From Neckera pumila (taxonomy: Eukaryota; Streptophyta; Bryopsida; Hypnales; Neckeraceae): a stretch of DNA of 64,000 nt. The notes beneath the pieces were generated by a model. It was not told the origin of the DNA, made no database searches, and was given only the letters and a program-made list of their open reading frames with translations. The translations under genes and the position numbers were made by a program. The stretch covers positions 1,676,501 to 1,740,500 of the forward strand of contig OZ018409.1 of assembly GCA_963969595.1 (NCBI GenBank), in the 5' to 3' direction. This document shows positions 25,315-37,646 of this stretch, one piece after another; position 1 is the stretch's first letter, and every line of letters starts with the position of its first letter.

Positions 25315-26945
25315 ATGCTGATTCACCGAGGATTGGAGGCCTCAATAGCTGGAGTAGCCGTGGTGCTTATAATTGCGAACTTTCACAGCCCAGGCTGGAC
25401 GAACCTCTTCCGAGTTGCCCCTCCTTATTCTCCTCGTTCAGCAGTGTCTCGAGTGTATTCCATGGCGACTCTTGATGCGGTGCCTTCAATTGTTGTCTAC
25501 GTGACAGTTCCCAACAAAGAGACAGGTAACTTTACCTTGTCTCATCGGTGATTTCTTTTTTGCATAATCCAGAGTTTTAAGTAGGTCTCTACTTACATCC
25601 CTTGTTTTTATTTTAGAATATTGCCTCTCATACTTTGTACTTTGGGAGTCTTCCAACTTCCAGTCCTTCTCAGTCTCGAACAGCATTGGGACATGTTCCA
25701 TAATGAATAATTTTAATCAATTGAGTAGATTTGTCTGATGCTTGAGTGAAAGACTATTCTTCGAGCAGTGAGATCTGCGATGTGTCTACTGCGATCTTAA
25801 GTTTTACTTCGAGAGAGAAATTATTTTGTGCTAAATCATTTTTTTGCTTACATATGAAAAGTAGATGATTGGATTTATGAACAGTACTGCGATTGAATTC
25901 TCAGGTACAAAGCTGGCGCACAGCATCATCGAGAATAAGCTTGCCGCCTGTGTGAATCAAATTCCAGGTCGATACTATCCGGACTTTTGACTTGATTGAC
26001 AGCTCACTTAGTAGGATTGGTTGTATTGGTGAATTTAGAATGCTACAGCAATAATAGATTACAAGTGCAGTGAGGTCTCTACACAAGAAATGAGGAACTT
26101 ATCCGGGGTATGCTATGGTGGTGTGGTGGGTGGTCATACAGGAGTGGAGTCCACGTATTGGTGGGAGGGTAAGGTATAGTTTCAGTACCTGTGTACGATT
26201 GGTGCTGGGATTGGCGCTCGCTATCTTTGACTGCTGGCTAGTGGCTTAAGCTCTAACGCTAAAAACCTTTTAAATTATTTATCTGCATTGTCGGACAGAG
26301 TAGGACGAACTGGAGTACATTTGTGCACTTTTAAGCACGCATTCAACAAAACAACAGAGAATTTCTGAGCCTGAGATTCTGACTATACGCCTTACACGAA
26401 GGTGTTCCTTATAATCTCGCTTAGAAATTCGCTTGTGTTTGAGTGGGAGGCCTAGGAACAAGACTTTTCTTGTAGGTTCTTGTGCTATTTGTATCAATTA
26501 AGCTATTACTGACTCAAGTTTGCAGGTTGAGACAGATACTGAAATCCTTTTGATGATAAAAACCCGGCAATCCCTTCTTGGTGAACTCACTGATCATGTC
26601 AATAACAACCACCCTTATGAGTACGTGTTTTTCACCCTTGTCAGAAAATCCGTACATTATCCTTTCTCGCCAATGAATTGTTGCAATTGTACGCAAGATC
26701 TGAGACTGTCTTTCCAATTTCTCTTTACATCAATCTCTACGATTTTTTGCCGGCATCGAGACTTGTTCATGTGAATTCATGCGACTGCGTTAGTGACTTT
26801 GTTGGTTATTTATGGAATCTACTGATTTAACCTCTTCTTCACTTTGTGCAGTACACCCGAGGTCATTGCTTTGCCCATTACTGGTGGAAGTGAGAAATAT
26901 TTGAAGTGGCTCGGAGAGAATACTAAAAACGCAGAAGTGGCTTGA
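25315..26945 (+). CDS. CUTA: CutA-like protein (plant type, five coding exons)
   Basis: CutA proteins are small homotrimeric, ferredoxin-like-fold proteins linked to divalent metal tolerance; plant forms carry an N-terminal targeting extension. Coding exons: 25315-25525, 25905-25967, 26142-26173, 26526-26620 and 26852-26945 (495 nt, 164 aa). Every intron is GT..AG and the frame is kept throughout. Visible: a hydrophobic stretch at about residues 11-21, an S/R/P-rich linker, then the CutA core from about residue 56 (VPSIVVYVTVPN). The core continues with LAACVNQIPGVESTYWWEGK, where the short YWWEGK exon is only 32 nt, then TEILLMIKTRQSLL, then PEVIALPITGG and a C-terminal YLKWL. The frame is open upstream to a GTG at 25291, but the first in-frame ATG is 25315. 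A five-codon upstream ORF starting at 25296 ends two bases before that ATG. The family call is firm; plastid or membrane targeting of the extension is inference. Confidence 0.93.
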
Positions 26946-27337
26946 GAGAAGCTCTTTGGATCGCTTCTTTCCACCGATCAGTGTATGATGTTGAAAGGTT
27001 TTATAGTTGGACATCGTTTTGCAGTACTATTTATGTGCTAGACCGTCTGTAGGAAGATAGACGCGCGTGCTGCTCTATTGGCTCTAACCGTAGGAGAGGA
27101 GTCTTTTGCATCTACAGAAGCTACATCTCTTGTGAGTATGAGGAATTGTGCTACAAGGGTCTAAGTGTCTCGTAGCGTGGCTTTTTGGTAGATTTGATCT
27201 GAATGCGTTTCAGATGACAGTTTGCGAATTATTTAGGTATGCTTTTCTATTAAATTTCTCTTGATTGACCATAGCCAATGTCCGAACGTCAGAGACCTGC
27301 TTTTACTAGAGGAGATTCCCCTCCTACATGAGGTGTA

Positions 27338-27728
27338 ATGTTGGTGGAAATTATGTTACTCTCAAGAACTCCATGTGCGAACCCTACGCAGGCCGTGTCT
27401 ACTGAGTGGACTGACAAGTTAGTTGAGCTGATCATGGACTTCTTCTTTGATGGCGGCATCAAGTTCCGTATGCAGGCAGTTTCCTCTTCGATGTTGATGT
27501 CTTGTCAGATACTGAATTAAGTGAAACAGACTTGCGGATTGGGATGTGTGGCGCGTGCTGGATTCTTTGTTGATGACGATAAGTCCTAACGTATCTCCAA
27601 GACATGGATTGATTGCCCCACATGATTGTGCCGGACCAGAACTTATGCACATAGAGGATCTAGTCTTTCTACCAAGCTCGAAAGGAGATTCAATTGTTAT
27701 TTCTAGACTACCAAATACGACTGTGTAA
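27338..27728 (+). pseudogene. Decayed exon-like stretch downstream of CutA
   Basis: Three overlapping reading frames each read like ordinary protein for part of the stretch. One frame has TEWTDKLVELIMDFFFDGG around 27395-27460. The next has FLFDVDVLSDTELSETDLRI around 27482-27540. A third has PRHGLIAPHDCAGPELMHIE and onward to about 27720. A good donor (TGT|GTAAGT) follows at about 27724. The frame changes without obvious splice sites suggest a frameshifted gene remnant. A 149-codon frame on the opposite strand lacks such features. I do not recognise the protein. It does not belong to CutA, which ends at 26945. Confidence 0.3.
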
Positions 27729-28342
27729 GTGACCTGCGAATTTTCCATGAATTCCATATCTGTTGCAAGTATTGGCTCCAGATGGCATGTTACACAACAC
27801 GTTTTGGAGCAGCTTGAGTAACGTATTTTTACAGACGGACAAATTCTAGACCATGCTTCAGCAAACATTCAATGTATTATAGCAAACATGTTTAAAAAAC
27901 GTTGTTCACTTTGGACAACATTTAGGAGCAACGTTGAATGCCAACTTTAGAAACACATTTTACTATGATCGGTAACATTCAAATGTTGCTGCAAATGTTG
28001 TGGGGGCTGAATTCTAATGTTGCTACAAACGTCTGAATGAGCCCCCACAGAATTCTAGTAATGACGCATCTTGGTACAAACGTTGCTGTGGGTGCAAATG
28101 TAACTACTTTTATACGTACTGTACCATCATGTTGACATTCAGAGTATCAGATCCTCTCCAGTCTTCGAAAGCCCTGTGGTTAATTACTTCGGAAGCAGTT
28201 GTATGTGATCCCAAAGGGCATCAGTGCAAACCACTCATAATTAAGAGTGTGCACACCAAGCATGTACTCAAAATTATTTACTTCCAAGTTTCTTTATGAG
28301 CAATGTATGGAATTGAATTCCTCCAGTAGTAAATTACTGTGT

Positions 28343-28634
28343 GGTAGTCTGCTCTAAAAAGTCCCCATACTCTAAAAGTGATCATGATATAGGGGTAAAT
28401 TTTGCTTTCTTCAACGTACCAAGAATGTACATTTTAGAAGGTGGTCGCTTCTAGTGACCATTACATTTCAACTTCAAAAAGTTGTAACTACTTCCAAGAA
28501 GGTCCAAAAATTATAAAACAACTTGGGTTAGATGCCAATTCTATTTTACTTCCTACAAAAATTTACGGAAAATTATTTAGCTTCCCCTCAAAGGCAATTA
28601 GCTCTTCAATGGTTACTTTAAGAATAGACTACCT
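28343..28634. mobile_element. MITE, GGCTCT-type family, third copy
   Basis: About 292 bp, from TGGTAGTCTGCTCT to AGACTACCT, with TA on the right. The 82-codon frame inside is not shared with the other copies. Confidence 0.65.
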
Positions 28635-30049
28635 TAGTTCAGACTTTACACTAGCTTCTATGAACCTCACATCTATAAGATTAAACTAAAGGCATGTTTA
28701 CACCCAAAAACTTTGGGTTGGAGCCCAAAGAAATGGAATGTTTTGATTGAAAGATATCTATGGTGTCTAGCTTTGGGGGTTGCACAAATAAAACTTGGAT
28801 TGTAGCCTATAATTTTTCCAGTGGATGAAGATCCTTATTGAAATCCTACATGGCCAAAGTAGATAATGACTTTTTGAACCTAAGCGGAGTATTTCTTGGG
28901 AAGCTCTTGGAAGTACCCAACTCCAAAGTCGAGGAGGGAATTTGAGAGACCTTTTTTAACCATTATTTATATTTGTTTAATATTCATTTCTGGGTTGTTT
29001 TAGGCCATTTTTGGATTGTTTTGGCCTTTTCTAGCTTGATTTTGCATCGCATGTCCAAATTGAATTAATACTTTATTTCCACAAAAGTAGTTTTTTTGGT
29101 AAAACTAACATTAGGGTGGCGTTAATGTCTAAACAGATGCCAAAATTTTGGGAATATTATTTAAAAAAAATTTAAATAGAAAATAAAGAAAAAAAAATTC
29201 TTTTTTTCTTTGGAAGCATTTTTTGATTAACATTAGTGAACTTAAATTTCACTAGTGTGTCCTTGTGCCATTGCCACAATAAAAAGAAAAGCCAAAGAAT
29301 TTTTTTAATTTTTTAATTCAAAAATAAAAAACAAATTCACGAAGGAGTGCAAAGGGTTTTGTTGTGGTGGAAGAGGAGTGCAAGGGCCTTGTGGTTTCAC
29401 GGCGTTTGGACACGCGATGCAAAAGTTACGTTTTTTTCCAAAATAAAAGGTACTTTAATTCAATTTTCTAATCCATATAAAACTTTGAAATTCAATAACT
29501 TTCACACCACAGGTCCAAATGCCACAAAACAAAGTCCGTGCACCTTCCTCACCAAGAGCTTTTGAACGGTACTAAAAGTGCCAACGTACATCTCACGGCA
29601 GTCTTTTTTTTTTTTCATTTTGGAAAAGGAGCCAGTTGTTTCTTCAATATTTATGTAATTCGTACTTGGTTGATACTTGGTGATATTATATAAAAATTAG
29701 GTAATACCTATATTAAAACTAGGTGATATTTAGGTAAAACTTGTCTACTAGTCTTTAAATATAGCAATATGGCTATTTTGGACCTCCACAATGAAAATTT
29801 CCTTTACAAAAAATAGCCAACGTCTTTTAGTTGTAGCCAAGTGACAAAAATTTGTGCATAAAAAAACCACTGCCTCACGGTTTGTTATATCTGAATGTAT
29901 CTAATAGAAACAAACAAACAAAATATGGTACCTAAATATAGTAAAAAATCTCAAACTAATTTAATGTATAAATTATTTTGGTAGGGGAGAGCCTTTAGGT
30001 GCCGCATGAGGGATTACAAATTCTGAATTAAAATTCAAAAATTTCCAAA
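28635..30049. other. AT-rich intergenic DNA between CutA and the L18a-like gene
   Basis: Contains ACAAAACAAAGTCCGTGCAC-type motifs shared with 35.4-35.7 kb. No gene supported. Confidence 0.4.
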
Positions 30050-30459
30050 AAATAAATAGGAGACGCCAAAATCGAAACCTTCCCCCTTTTCCGGGGACCC
30101 GTCACTAGCCACGCCGCGGGACTTCGTCCGTTGCGATGCTCCATCGACTTCCGTCGACAAAAGCGAGGAAGCGCCTTTGCCAAGCAATGCATCCCAAGTC
30201 TCGGAGGCCCAATTCCAAGAACCCACATAAGCAGTCTTTGTCTTCTCAACCTTGTGGTCGTTCACGATCCTATGCGATTCCGAAGCCAGCTTTCATTCGA
30301 GCCCAGAAACGCAACATTCTGTTGTGGAGCGCCAGAGCCGCAGTCGGAGTTGATGGTGGGCGTTCTGAGGTGACCTACCTTAGCTAGAGTGCAAGGACTG
30401 CGTTTGTGGGGCTTGCTTTTGAAAAATTCGTTTACGTTGTTGTGGTGGATTCGTTAGTG
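30050..30459 (+). promoter_or_regulatory. GC-richer leader and promoter region of the L18a-like gene
   Basis: Base composition changes sharply near 30050, from AT-rich repeat to a balanced, CT-rich sequence, and stays so to the start codon. This is what a plant 5' untranslated region and core promoter often look like. Frames of about 80 codons on both strands start at non-ATG codons or read low-complexity sequence, so I do not call them genes. No TATA box was identified. Confidence 0.4.
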
Positions 30460-32039
30460 ATGGGGATGGAGAAAGGAGGGTCGTACGGGACTTTTGATGG
30501 AAAACAGGGGTTTCCGCAGCCCAGTGCTCCCCCGATGGCTGGGGCATTCAGCGGCAGCGCTTCACAGTACCCTGTAGTGCCTGGTATGCTCGGTCTTCTT
30601 TTTTTTTCTTTATGTTCTGTGTTTTTCCTTGCGATCAATTGACTTTTTTTCGTTTCTGATTTCGAAATCATCGCAATCAGAGTTGGATCAATTCGAAAAA
30701 TGAATTTCGAGTAATGATCAAGAAATGTGTGCTTCGTTCTTGGGATGTACCGTGTAACTGCTGTTATCGACTTTTGTCGTTAAAGCGGACAGGAAGATTT
30801 GTCTCGAATTGGACTCAGAGCTAGTGTTGAGTGAAATTAGGTCAAAAGGAGGGCAAGTTTGTGTCGCTGCCAAGGGTTGGGAAATGTGCAATTTTGTTCG
30901 TTAATTTTGGTGTCATGAATTTAGCGCCATCTGAATCATGTTTTGCAGTCTATGATCAGTGAATTAGTCAATTTAAGGACATGAAGTCTCAGCCCCTTTA
31001 AGGGTTTAGGTATTTCTTCTCTAATATCTATATTTCCATAGTCCATCAGAAGTGGGCAAAGAAATGATTGCTGCTGCTTTCGTAATACAGGTGTGCCTGA
31101 AGTTTTACCGCATGTGAATTGCATGTGAGAATGCTGTTGATTGCATTGCAGGGTATCCGGTGCTTGAAAATTATCCAGGGAGTTATCAAGGCTCTGGGAG
31201 TTATCAGAGCTCCGGGAATTATCAGGTGTCTCAGTATCCAGGCCCGCAAGTTCAAACCTGTTGTCACCAGTGCCATGAGGTCACATATCACCAGCGACGA
31301 CTTCCCTTCTGTGGGCTTGGTTTTGGCTGGTTCTTGTATGTGTCACTGCCGCTCTTTTTGCGAGACTGTGTTATTAGAATCACAGCTGCGAGCGTGCTTG
31401 CAAGTAGAAGATGTTTACCCAATGTTTTTAGGTTCACTGTGAATGTCTAATAACACTATCGACCCTTAACTCTCTTTTCATAAACGATATTATGCTTTGT
31501 CCCGTACAGTGTATTAAGTGTACAGTACAGTATGGTGACATTAACTTTCTATCGTTCCTTTAGATTAACAAGAGTCTTTGACTCATAGAACCTTAATTAA
31601 CACCAGAACCCTAGTCCAGGATCTTTTGAGATGATAGTTATGTTGCTAACTTCTGTGCTGTGTTGTCTGGAAATACAGGTTCATACTGGGTTTCTTTGTT
31701 GCCGTGTTTCCTTGGTATATTGGCGCTGGCATTTTCCTGTTTGTGAAACATGACGCCCGTGAACGCACTGGGTTGATGGCCTGCACCATAGCTGTAAGTA
31801 ACCCTATCACTTGATACCAAGTATTGGGTGTATTTTGAACATTGGAGTGTTCTGAAATCTCTGTTAGTGAATGGAAACTAGATCAGGTTATGGAGCTTTG
31901 CTATATATATTCTTCTGATATTTATTGGTTTTGGAGATCTTGGAACCACGGAAATTCTGATGAGGTCTGATGTGCTGTGCAGGCCCTTGTTTTACTATTT
32001 ATTGGAGGAGTAGGCTTCCATTTCCACATGCTCCATTAG
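30460..32039 (+). CDS. 60S ribosomal protein L18a-like family membrane protein
   Basis: This plant family is annotated 'ribosomal protein L18a-like' but is a small membrane protein unrelated in role to the ribosome; its biochemical function is not established. Exons: 30460-30583, 31152-31335, 31679-31793 and 31983-32039 (480 nt, 159 aa), all with GT..AG introns and continuous frame. Residues 1-41 are G/S/P-rich and contain GSYGTF and PQPSAPP. Residues about 43-90 contain a Y/G/S/Q-rich repeat (SYQGSGSYQSSGNYQ) and a CCHQCH cluster. The hallmark RRLPFCGLGFGWFL lies at about residues 89-102 and runs into a first membrane segment ending near residue 124 (FFVAVFPWYIGAGIFLFV). A basic loop KHDARERTGLMACTIA and a second membrane segment to the C terminus follow. 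A second ATG at 30466 is an alternative start. The gene upstream, CutA, is in the same orientation 3.5 kb away; no functional link is implied. Confidence 0.9.
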
Positions 32040-32640
32040 TAGTGATTCCAGACAGAAATTGGCCATTTTCTCTGCGAGTGCTCTCTGATGCTGACAAACT
32101 TGGTAAATATTCCGAGAAATCCCACTTCAGTGTAACCGCCTTGTAACTGCGAGAAATCTCTTCAGTTACTGCAAATGGATCGTTAGTTGAGTCTAATGAA
32201 GGTTAGTTCTACACTGGCGGTAGCTTCCATCTGTCTTTCACTCATTTTCTTGTGAAAGGCAATGGCCCAAAATTGATGCTGGACTCTGCTACTCACAGAG
32301 CTATCCATTTGGGCACAGCTTGATATTTGATTTACTTAGTTCTGTATCAACTAGTCATAGGTTTAGTCTGATTTAGATTGCAGGAAATGCTTGGAATTTT
32401 TATGGCCCTTCCCTTCCCAGCAGGTGAGGCCTACTCTCAGTGCACATCGTCAATTAGATGCGTGTATCCATATTGAATTTCATCCAACTGATCGTTCTTT
32501 CCAGAGCGCTGCAGTTTGGGATATGTTTGATTGAGGACTTGTATGTCATTGAAGTTTACTACCTTGTTATGTCCAGAAAAATTAACTCCTTTTTCCTGCC
32601 GACCAGTGTTTGAAGTTGAGGTGGAAATATTTAGTGGTCT
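32040..32640 (+). other. Probable 3' untranslated region of the L18a-like gene
   Basis: Balanced base composition continues for about 600 bases after the stop codon before AT-rich repeat resumes. There is no open frame of note. The exact polyadenylation point is not visible. Confidence 0.35.
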
Positions 32641-33281
32641 TTGTCACGTGCACTCTCTTATAGAGACAAATAGTTGACAAGATCTATGACAAGGAGTCGA
32701 TGCACAACTGTAGATGGCGTAGTTCGGAAACGCACAAGACCAGACCCTGAATTCTGAAATACCAGAAATATTCCTGGAAAGCATTCCTGAAAGCAAAATC
32801 GTTGCTCATCGCTGAGGAATCATACTCAGTGTCCAACCCTTCACTGACGTTTTCGACTTGGCACTGGCAGTCACGTGAAGCATTGAGTGGCTCTGGAACG
32901 AAGGAGGTGAGGCTTTGTATGGACAGAAAAAGCTACGGTGAGGAAGTTCGAGTAGCAACTTGCTCCGAAACCGAATACAAAAATGAAAAGAGAGCCACTG
33001 TTCCTTGCTCGACGTTCTGCATTCCACTAAACTTCAAAGTTAAACGAAATCTCACCAAGTTACTATTCTAGTGTTTTGAATCAAATACTATTTTTAGTCT
33101 ATAATTTATACCAATAATGGTCCATGTTGAAAAAAAATTATGATTTTGATTTTTTCTATTCAAAATTTTGTGCAAGGGTATCAATTGACAATTTGATTAT
33201 CAATTGCTAAACGGTTCTTACATTAGCCTCAAATACACGAAATTTAGGAATCTTCACATCTTTTTCAAAATTTCAACACCC
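32641..33281. other. Intergenic stretch after the L18a-like gene
   Basis: An 89-codon frame at 32802 has no ATG start or family resemblance. Nothing supported. Confidence 0.35.
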
Positions 33282-34223
33282 TTAAACCCCTAAAGTTCCA
33301 TGACTATATTTTCATGGAAAATGCAAAAACTGTCATTTTTAGAACAAGTACCAAATTTTCAAAAGAAACTTTTTTTGACACATCTAACCGTAGGATTTTC
33401 TAGTATGCTGACTTGAGAACATGTGGTAAAAATTTCAGAATTTCCCACTTAGTGGATTGCAAGATATAAGCATTCAAATTCATTAAAATAATTTTCTTGG
33501 CCCTGCAAAAAAAATAGGGCAGATACACTTCACAACCTTATTTTTCTATGAAAAAAAGTCCAAAATGGTGGTGCTTCTTTGGATTCTTTTTTCTAAATAA
33601 GTTGGCCACATGTTTGAAAATTTTCACGTCATTTAGAATTGTACAACATATAGGAAAAAAATAGTAATAGATAGTAGTAGAGAATGATTTAAAATAATTA
33701 ATTGTTAAGAATTTATTTATAGAAATGATTTATAGAGTTATAAAATGCCAATCCAATGGTTGCAATGTTTTAATAAACATTCTACACCTTAAGATTTTAT
33801 TTTTTTCAAAAAATATTGAAAATTGAGTAAGATAAAGGACTTCAAAGTTTATTTTAGAGTAGAGAATCCATAATTGCCCACAAACAAAAAAAACCCATAA
33901 CTTTTGACTCATTGATCAAAATGGAATGATTCAAAGCTTTCCACATATATAACTCTTGAAAACCAATTTCAAAATTTTGTTTTTGAAAAAAGTGATTTTT
34001 TTTTATCTACCCGGACTGCCCAATTACAAAAAAAAATAACATATTAGGCCATAACTTTTGACTCGTATTTTCAAATGTCATGGGATTTGGTGCATATGAA
34101 AGATACTCCTTGCCCCCACCATCTATTAAAATTTGGGCCAAAAACATGAAAATCTCTAGTCACTTGTACCTGCCTAAAATTTCTGTGTAGCCCAAAAACA
34201 CATGTTGGTCCTTTAGGGGTTAA
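33282..34223 (-). mobile_element. ~0.9-kb TTAACCCCTAAAGG element
   Basis: Ends TTAAACCCCTAAAGTTCC and GGTCCTTTAGGGGTTAA. Closest in order and sequence to 2362-3293. Confidence 0.8.
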
Positions 34224-34789
34224 GATCAAACATTGTAATCCTTGGGCATTTAGGGATTGAAACTAAACATTGTAATTTTTCAATCCACATCTATTCTTCT
34301 GTGATCTATAGCACTTCTAACTTAAAATCATACATTTACAATTCCAAAAACTTAATAAAAAATATCAAAGCTTGTGTTTTTTGTTTAGTGCAAAATACTC
34401 CAAGAAGCTAGAACAGCCCTTGGGGGGATTTAGAGGTTTATACATTTTACAGTTGACAATTTTTTCTTAGACAGTACATTTTCAAAAGGTAGAATAGCTT
34501 GATTGTTCCACCTAAAGTCTGAAAATTTGACACCTTCACAAAACAAGGTTTTTATATATATGAAAATTATAACATTTTATCAATCAATTAAATCAAGTCT
34601 AAATTTAGCTTCATAGTGGTAATTTGACTTAGAAGGTTATTGCTATGGGTGCTTTTGGGTATAAAAAATAAATAATCACTCAAGAAATTCTTCAATAATT
34701 TTTTATTGTTGCTTGTATCTTGAGACAAACTTTCAAACTAATTGAATTACTATTCTTACATTTGCCAATTGCCATTACATTTTACAATT

Positions 34790-35185
34790 ACTATGACGTG
34801 AAAATTCTTGGATTTCAAAGTTTTAATGAATAAAAAAATAAATAAAATAATTTTGGTTTATGACAACGGCATAGGGCACACTAGTCTATACCTTAAGTTA
34901 GATTGTTTGTTTTGTTTGATACGTTGAGATCTAACAAATCTTGACAGTGTTTTCGGTACTGTTAAAAAGTTCTTGATAAGGAAGGATGCATGGACTTTGT
35001 TTTGTGGCACATTACATGAGATTCGGGGGTCTTAGAAGGCTGTGAGTTCCCCTGCTGTCTGCTACGTTCCCGCAGTCTGGGAACGCAGCAGCAGCAGCTG
35101 GCTGACGTGGTCGAGCGACTGCCACGTCACTTTTTGAAAAAAAATTAAAATTTTTTTTTTTTGCTTAAAATGATATTTTGGTAAG

Positions 35186-35236
<51 letters not shown>

Positions 35237-35908
35237 GAAATTTTTTTTTCTGACACACCCGTACCGGCGTTCATTGGATCTAGGCAGATCAGGGAACAGG
35301 CCTGAAACGGCCCTCCAAAACCCCCAAATATCATCTAATGTTTGGACCTAAGGCATAAAAATTATTGAATTTCAAAGTTTTAATGAATCGAGAAAATTGA
35401 ATTAAATTATCTTTTGGGTCATAACCATAACTTTTACATCATGAATTCAAATACCACAAAACAAAGCCCTTGCACTCCTTCATGCATAGAACTTTCTATT
35501 TGTACCAAGTTTGTGGCATTTGGACTCATAGTGGAAAGTTATGGATTTCTTTAAATTAGAAAATTATGAAAGTTCGGAATTAAATTATCTTTTATTTTGA
35601 AAAACCATAACTTTCAAATCGGATGTCCAAACGCCATGAAACAAAGCCCTTGCACTCATTTGTGCATTAAACTTTCTATTTGTACCAAGAAAGCAACCTC
35701 TCACACTACCATGTGAAGATTCTTGAATTCCAAAGTTTTAATGAATTAAAAATTAAATTTTTTTTTTACTTTTATGGCAACGGTATAGGGCACACTAGTC
35801 TATACCTTAAGTTAGGTTGTTTGTTTTGTTTGTTTGATGCACTGAGATTTAAAAAATTGTGAGGCGTCTAGCAAGGTTCTTCTTAGTACTGTTAGAAAGC
35901 TCTTTGCA
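34790..35908. repeat. Direct repeat pair about 925 bp apart
   Basis: 34787-34985 and 35711-35908 match closely (TCAAAGTTTTAATGAAT, GGGCACACTAGTCTATACCT, TTAAGTTAG). Partial further copies of the same motif occur near 35365, 35448 and 35630. This may be a small terminal-repeat element or a degenerate tandem array; no primer-binding site or polypurine tract was identified. Confidence 0.5.
35188..35228. repeat. Poly-T tract of about 41 nt
   Basis: Uninterrupted T run flanked by further T-rich sequence. Read on the minus strand it is poly-A, which could mark the tail of a retroposed sequence, but no target duplication was found. Confidence 0.7.
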
Positions 35909-35924
35909 AGCAAAGGTTCTTCTT

Positions 35925-36481
35925 GAAAAAATAACTTGTAGAATTCATTTTTGAATGCAATTTTTAGAATTTTTCAAAAAAGTTTGTTAGACAAGGTTAG
36001 ATTTTCTTGTTAGAATAATCTCGCCGTTGGGATTATTGTGATTCAATTCCATCTAAAAGCTATTAACAATTTAGTTTTTTCTTCCATTTTGAACCCACCT
36101 CTACTTAACAATTTTTTAATGAGTGAAAACTAAGTGCTTTTTTTCCTAAATATTTTTGGAGATTATAAACTCAACCACTTAACATTAAAAAACCAAAATC
36201 AGTAGTGCAAAATAATTGAACTAAAAAGATTCAAAGCCAAAAAATTCAATCAGAGAAGGTGCAAAAAAACTTGTTTTCTTCACTTTAAATGCATGTCTTA
36301 CAATCTACATGGTCAAAGTTTCTGAAATTTCTTCCACGTATTCATATACTAGTCAAGTATAAGATATTATGGTTGAATATGCAAAAATAAACATTTTTTA
36401 AAGTTCTTTTCTCTTCACAATAGAAATGACAGTTTTAAGTGTTTTTTGATAGGAAAATCACCTTGGTCCTTTAGGGGTTAA
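35925..36481 (-). mobile_element. ~0.9-kb element, right-hand fragment
   Basis: Only the right part survives, ending GGTCCTTTAGGGGTTAA. It is the reverse complement of the left half of the 21.9-kb copy. Confidence 0.7.
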
Positions 36482-36896
36482 TGCAGTGGCAGCCAGGGAC
36501 TCTCACTGTCTGTAGATTTTGTGTTAAAGAAACAAAATAAAACTTTGAATTTGGGTCAAAAGACTAAAACCTAACAGTCAAAACCTAAACGACCAGGAAA
36601 TGTGTTGTTAGGCAGACACAGTCATGGAATTATGGAAAATGTCTGACAAGGTGACCACAAACACGTCATATCCACAGAAACTACTTGCTTTTTCGTGGAT
36701 GCCTCACCCCTCTTGAATTGGTGCCGTAGTGGAAAGTAGCAAGTTTTCATCAGTTTGCACTAAAAAAACAAAATTAAGCAAATAAAAAAACTAACTAACT
36801 TTCACTCAGGCAGCTGCCTCCAACACTTCATTAGGAAAAAGTTGAACCCTGGTGGAAGAGGTCGTGAGACCTGAGAACGCAGGGAACGCAAGCCGA

Positions 36897-36932
36897 ATTT
36901 TATTTTATTTTATTTTATTTTATTTTATTTTT
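36897..36932. repeat. (TTTTA)n microsatellite
   Basis: About seven units of TATTT/TTTTA, lying inside the inserted sequence at 36830-37281. Confidence 0.8.
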
Positions 36933-37108
36933 TGCTTGTGACAGCGAACTGCAGGCGCGGAACATCGCGGAACAGCATGGAACAGTGCAGCTGAACTGCT
37001 TAAAAAACATTAAATTTTTTTTTTATTAAAATAAATTCAAAATTACAAAATTTTCAGATATGACATGGCACTACACATGCCATGTCAGACTGCAATCATT
37101 ACAATTTT

Positions 37109-37162
37109 AATTATTTATTATTATTATTATTTATTATTTATTATTATTTTATTAATATTATT
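37109..37162. repeat. (TTA)n-rich microsatellite
   Basis: Mixed TTA and TTTA units over about 50 bases, within the same insertion. Confidence 0.7.
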
Positions 37163-37646
37163 ATTTTTTAATTTTTTAAATATTTTTTAATTGTAAATCA
37201 TTGTTGAGTTCCCTTGAGTTCCCTGGAGGGGAAGCTTACACTACGAAGCAGCCCCTTCCAGGGTTCATTTTTTTCCTAATGCAAGACAACTTCTGGATCT
37301 CACAACTCGTGTCTGAGTCAAGACAATCTCTGTCTGCAGGAGCATGCACCGTTTGACAATGCAGCCAGAAATATGGAAACCGCAGGATGATGATCCACTG
37401 GATCAATTGTTGCTGCAGCCAAAATTGGATTAGGCCTAGTCTGCACGTCAACTACCTGAGTCTCACTGTAGGAATCCATATGTTTGGCAAATCGGATATT
37501 AATCAGAGCTAAGCATGATTAATTTTTGGTTTCGTTGACATGTGTGGTGCTAGTATTTGCTTTTTTTTCTTCAACCTTGGCTTGCTAGACGTCAGTCCTG
37601 TCTGCAGACAGGGATCTTGGGTTCCTGGTTTTTTCTAACTGTGTAA

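Larger units (their letters stand above)
36830..37281. mobile_element. Insertion with ATTAGGAAAAA termini in the older segment copy
   Basis: Inverted ends ATTAGGAAAAAGTTGAACCC and GGGTTCATTTTTTTCCTAAT bound about 450 bp that is absent from the paralogue near 62005. The interior has GAACGCAGGGAACGC and GAGTTCCCTTGAGTTCCC motifs and the TTTTA and TTA microsatellites, probably a second nested insertion. Confidence 0.7.

Noticed and set aside
27419..27868. 149-codon minus-strand frame
   Set aside because: Antisense to plus-strand stretches that read more naturally and end at a good splice donor.
34790..35908. LTR retrotransposon call
   Set aside because: No TG..CA ends, primer-binding site, polypurine tract, target duplication or gag/pol sequence could be identified.
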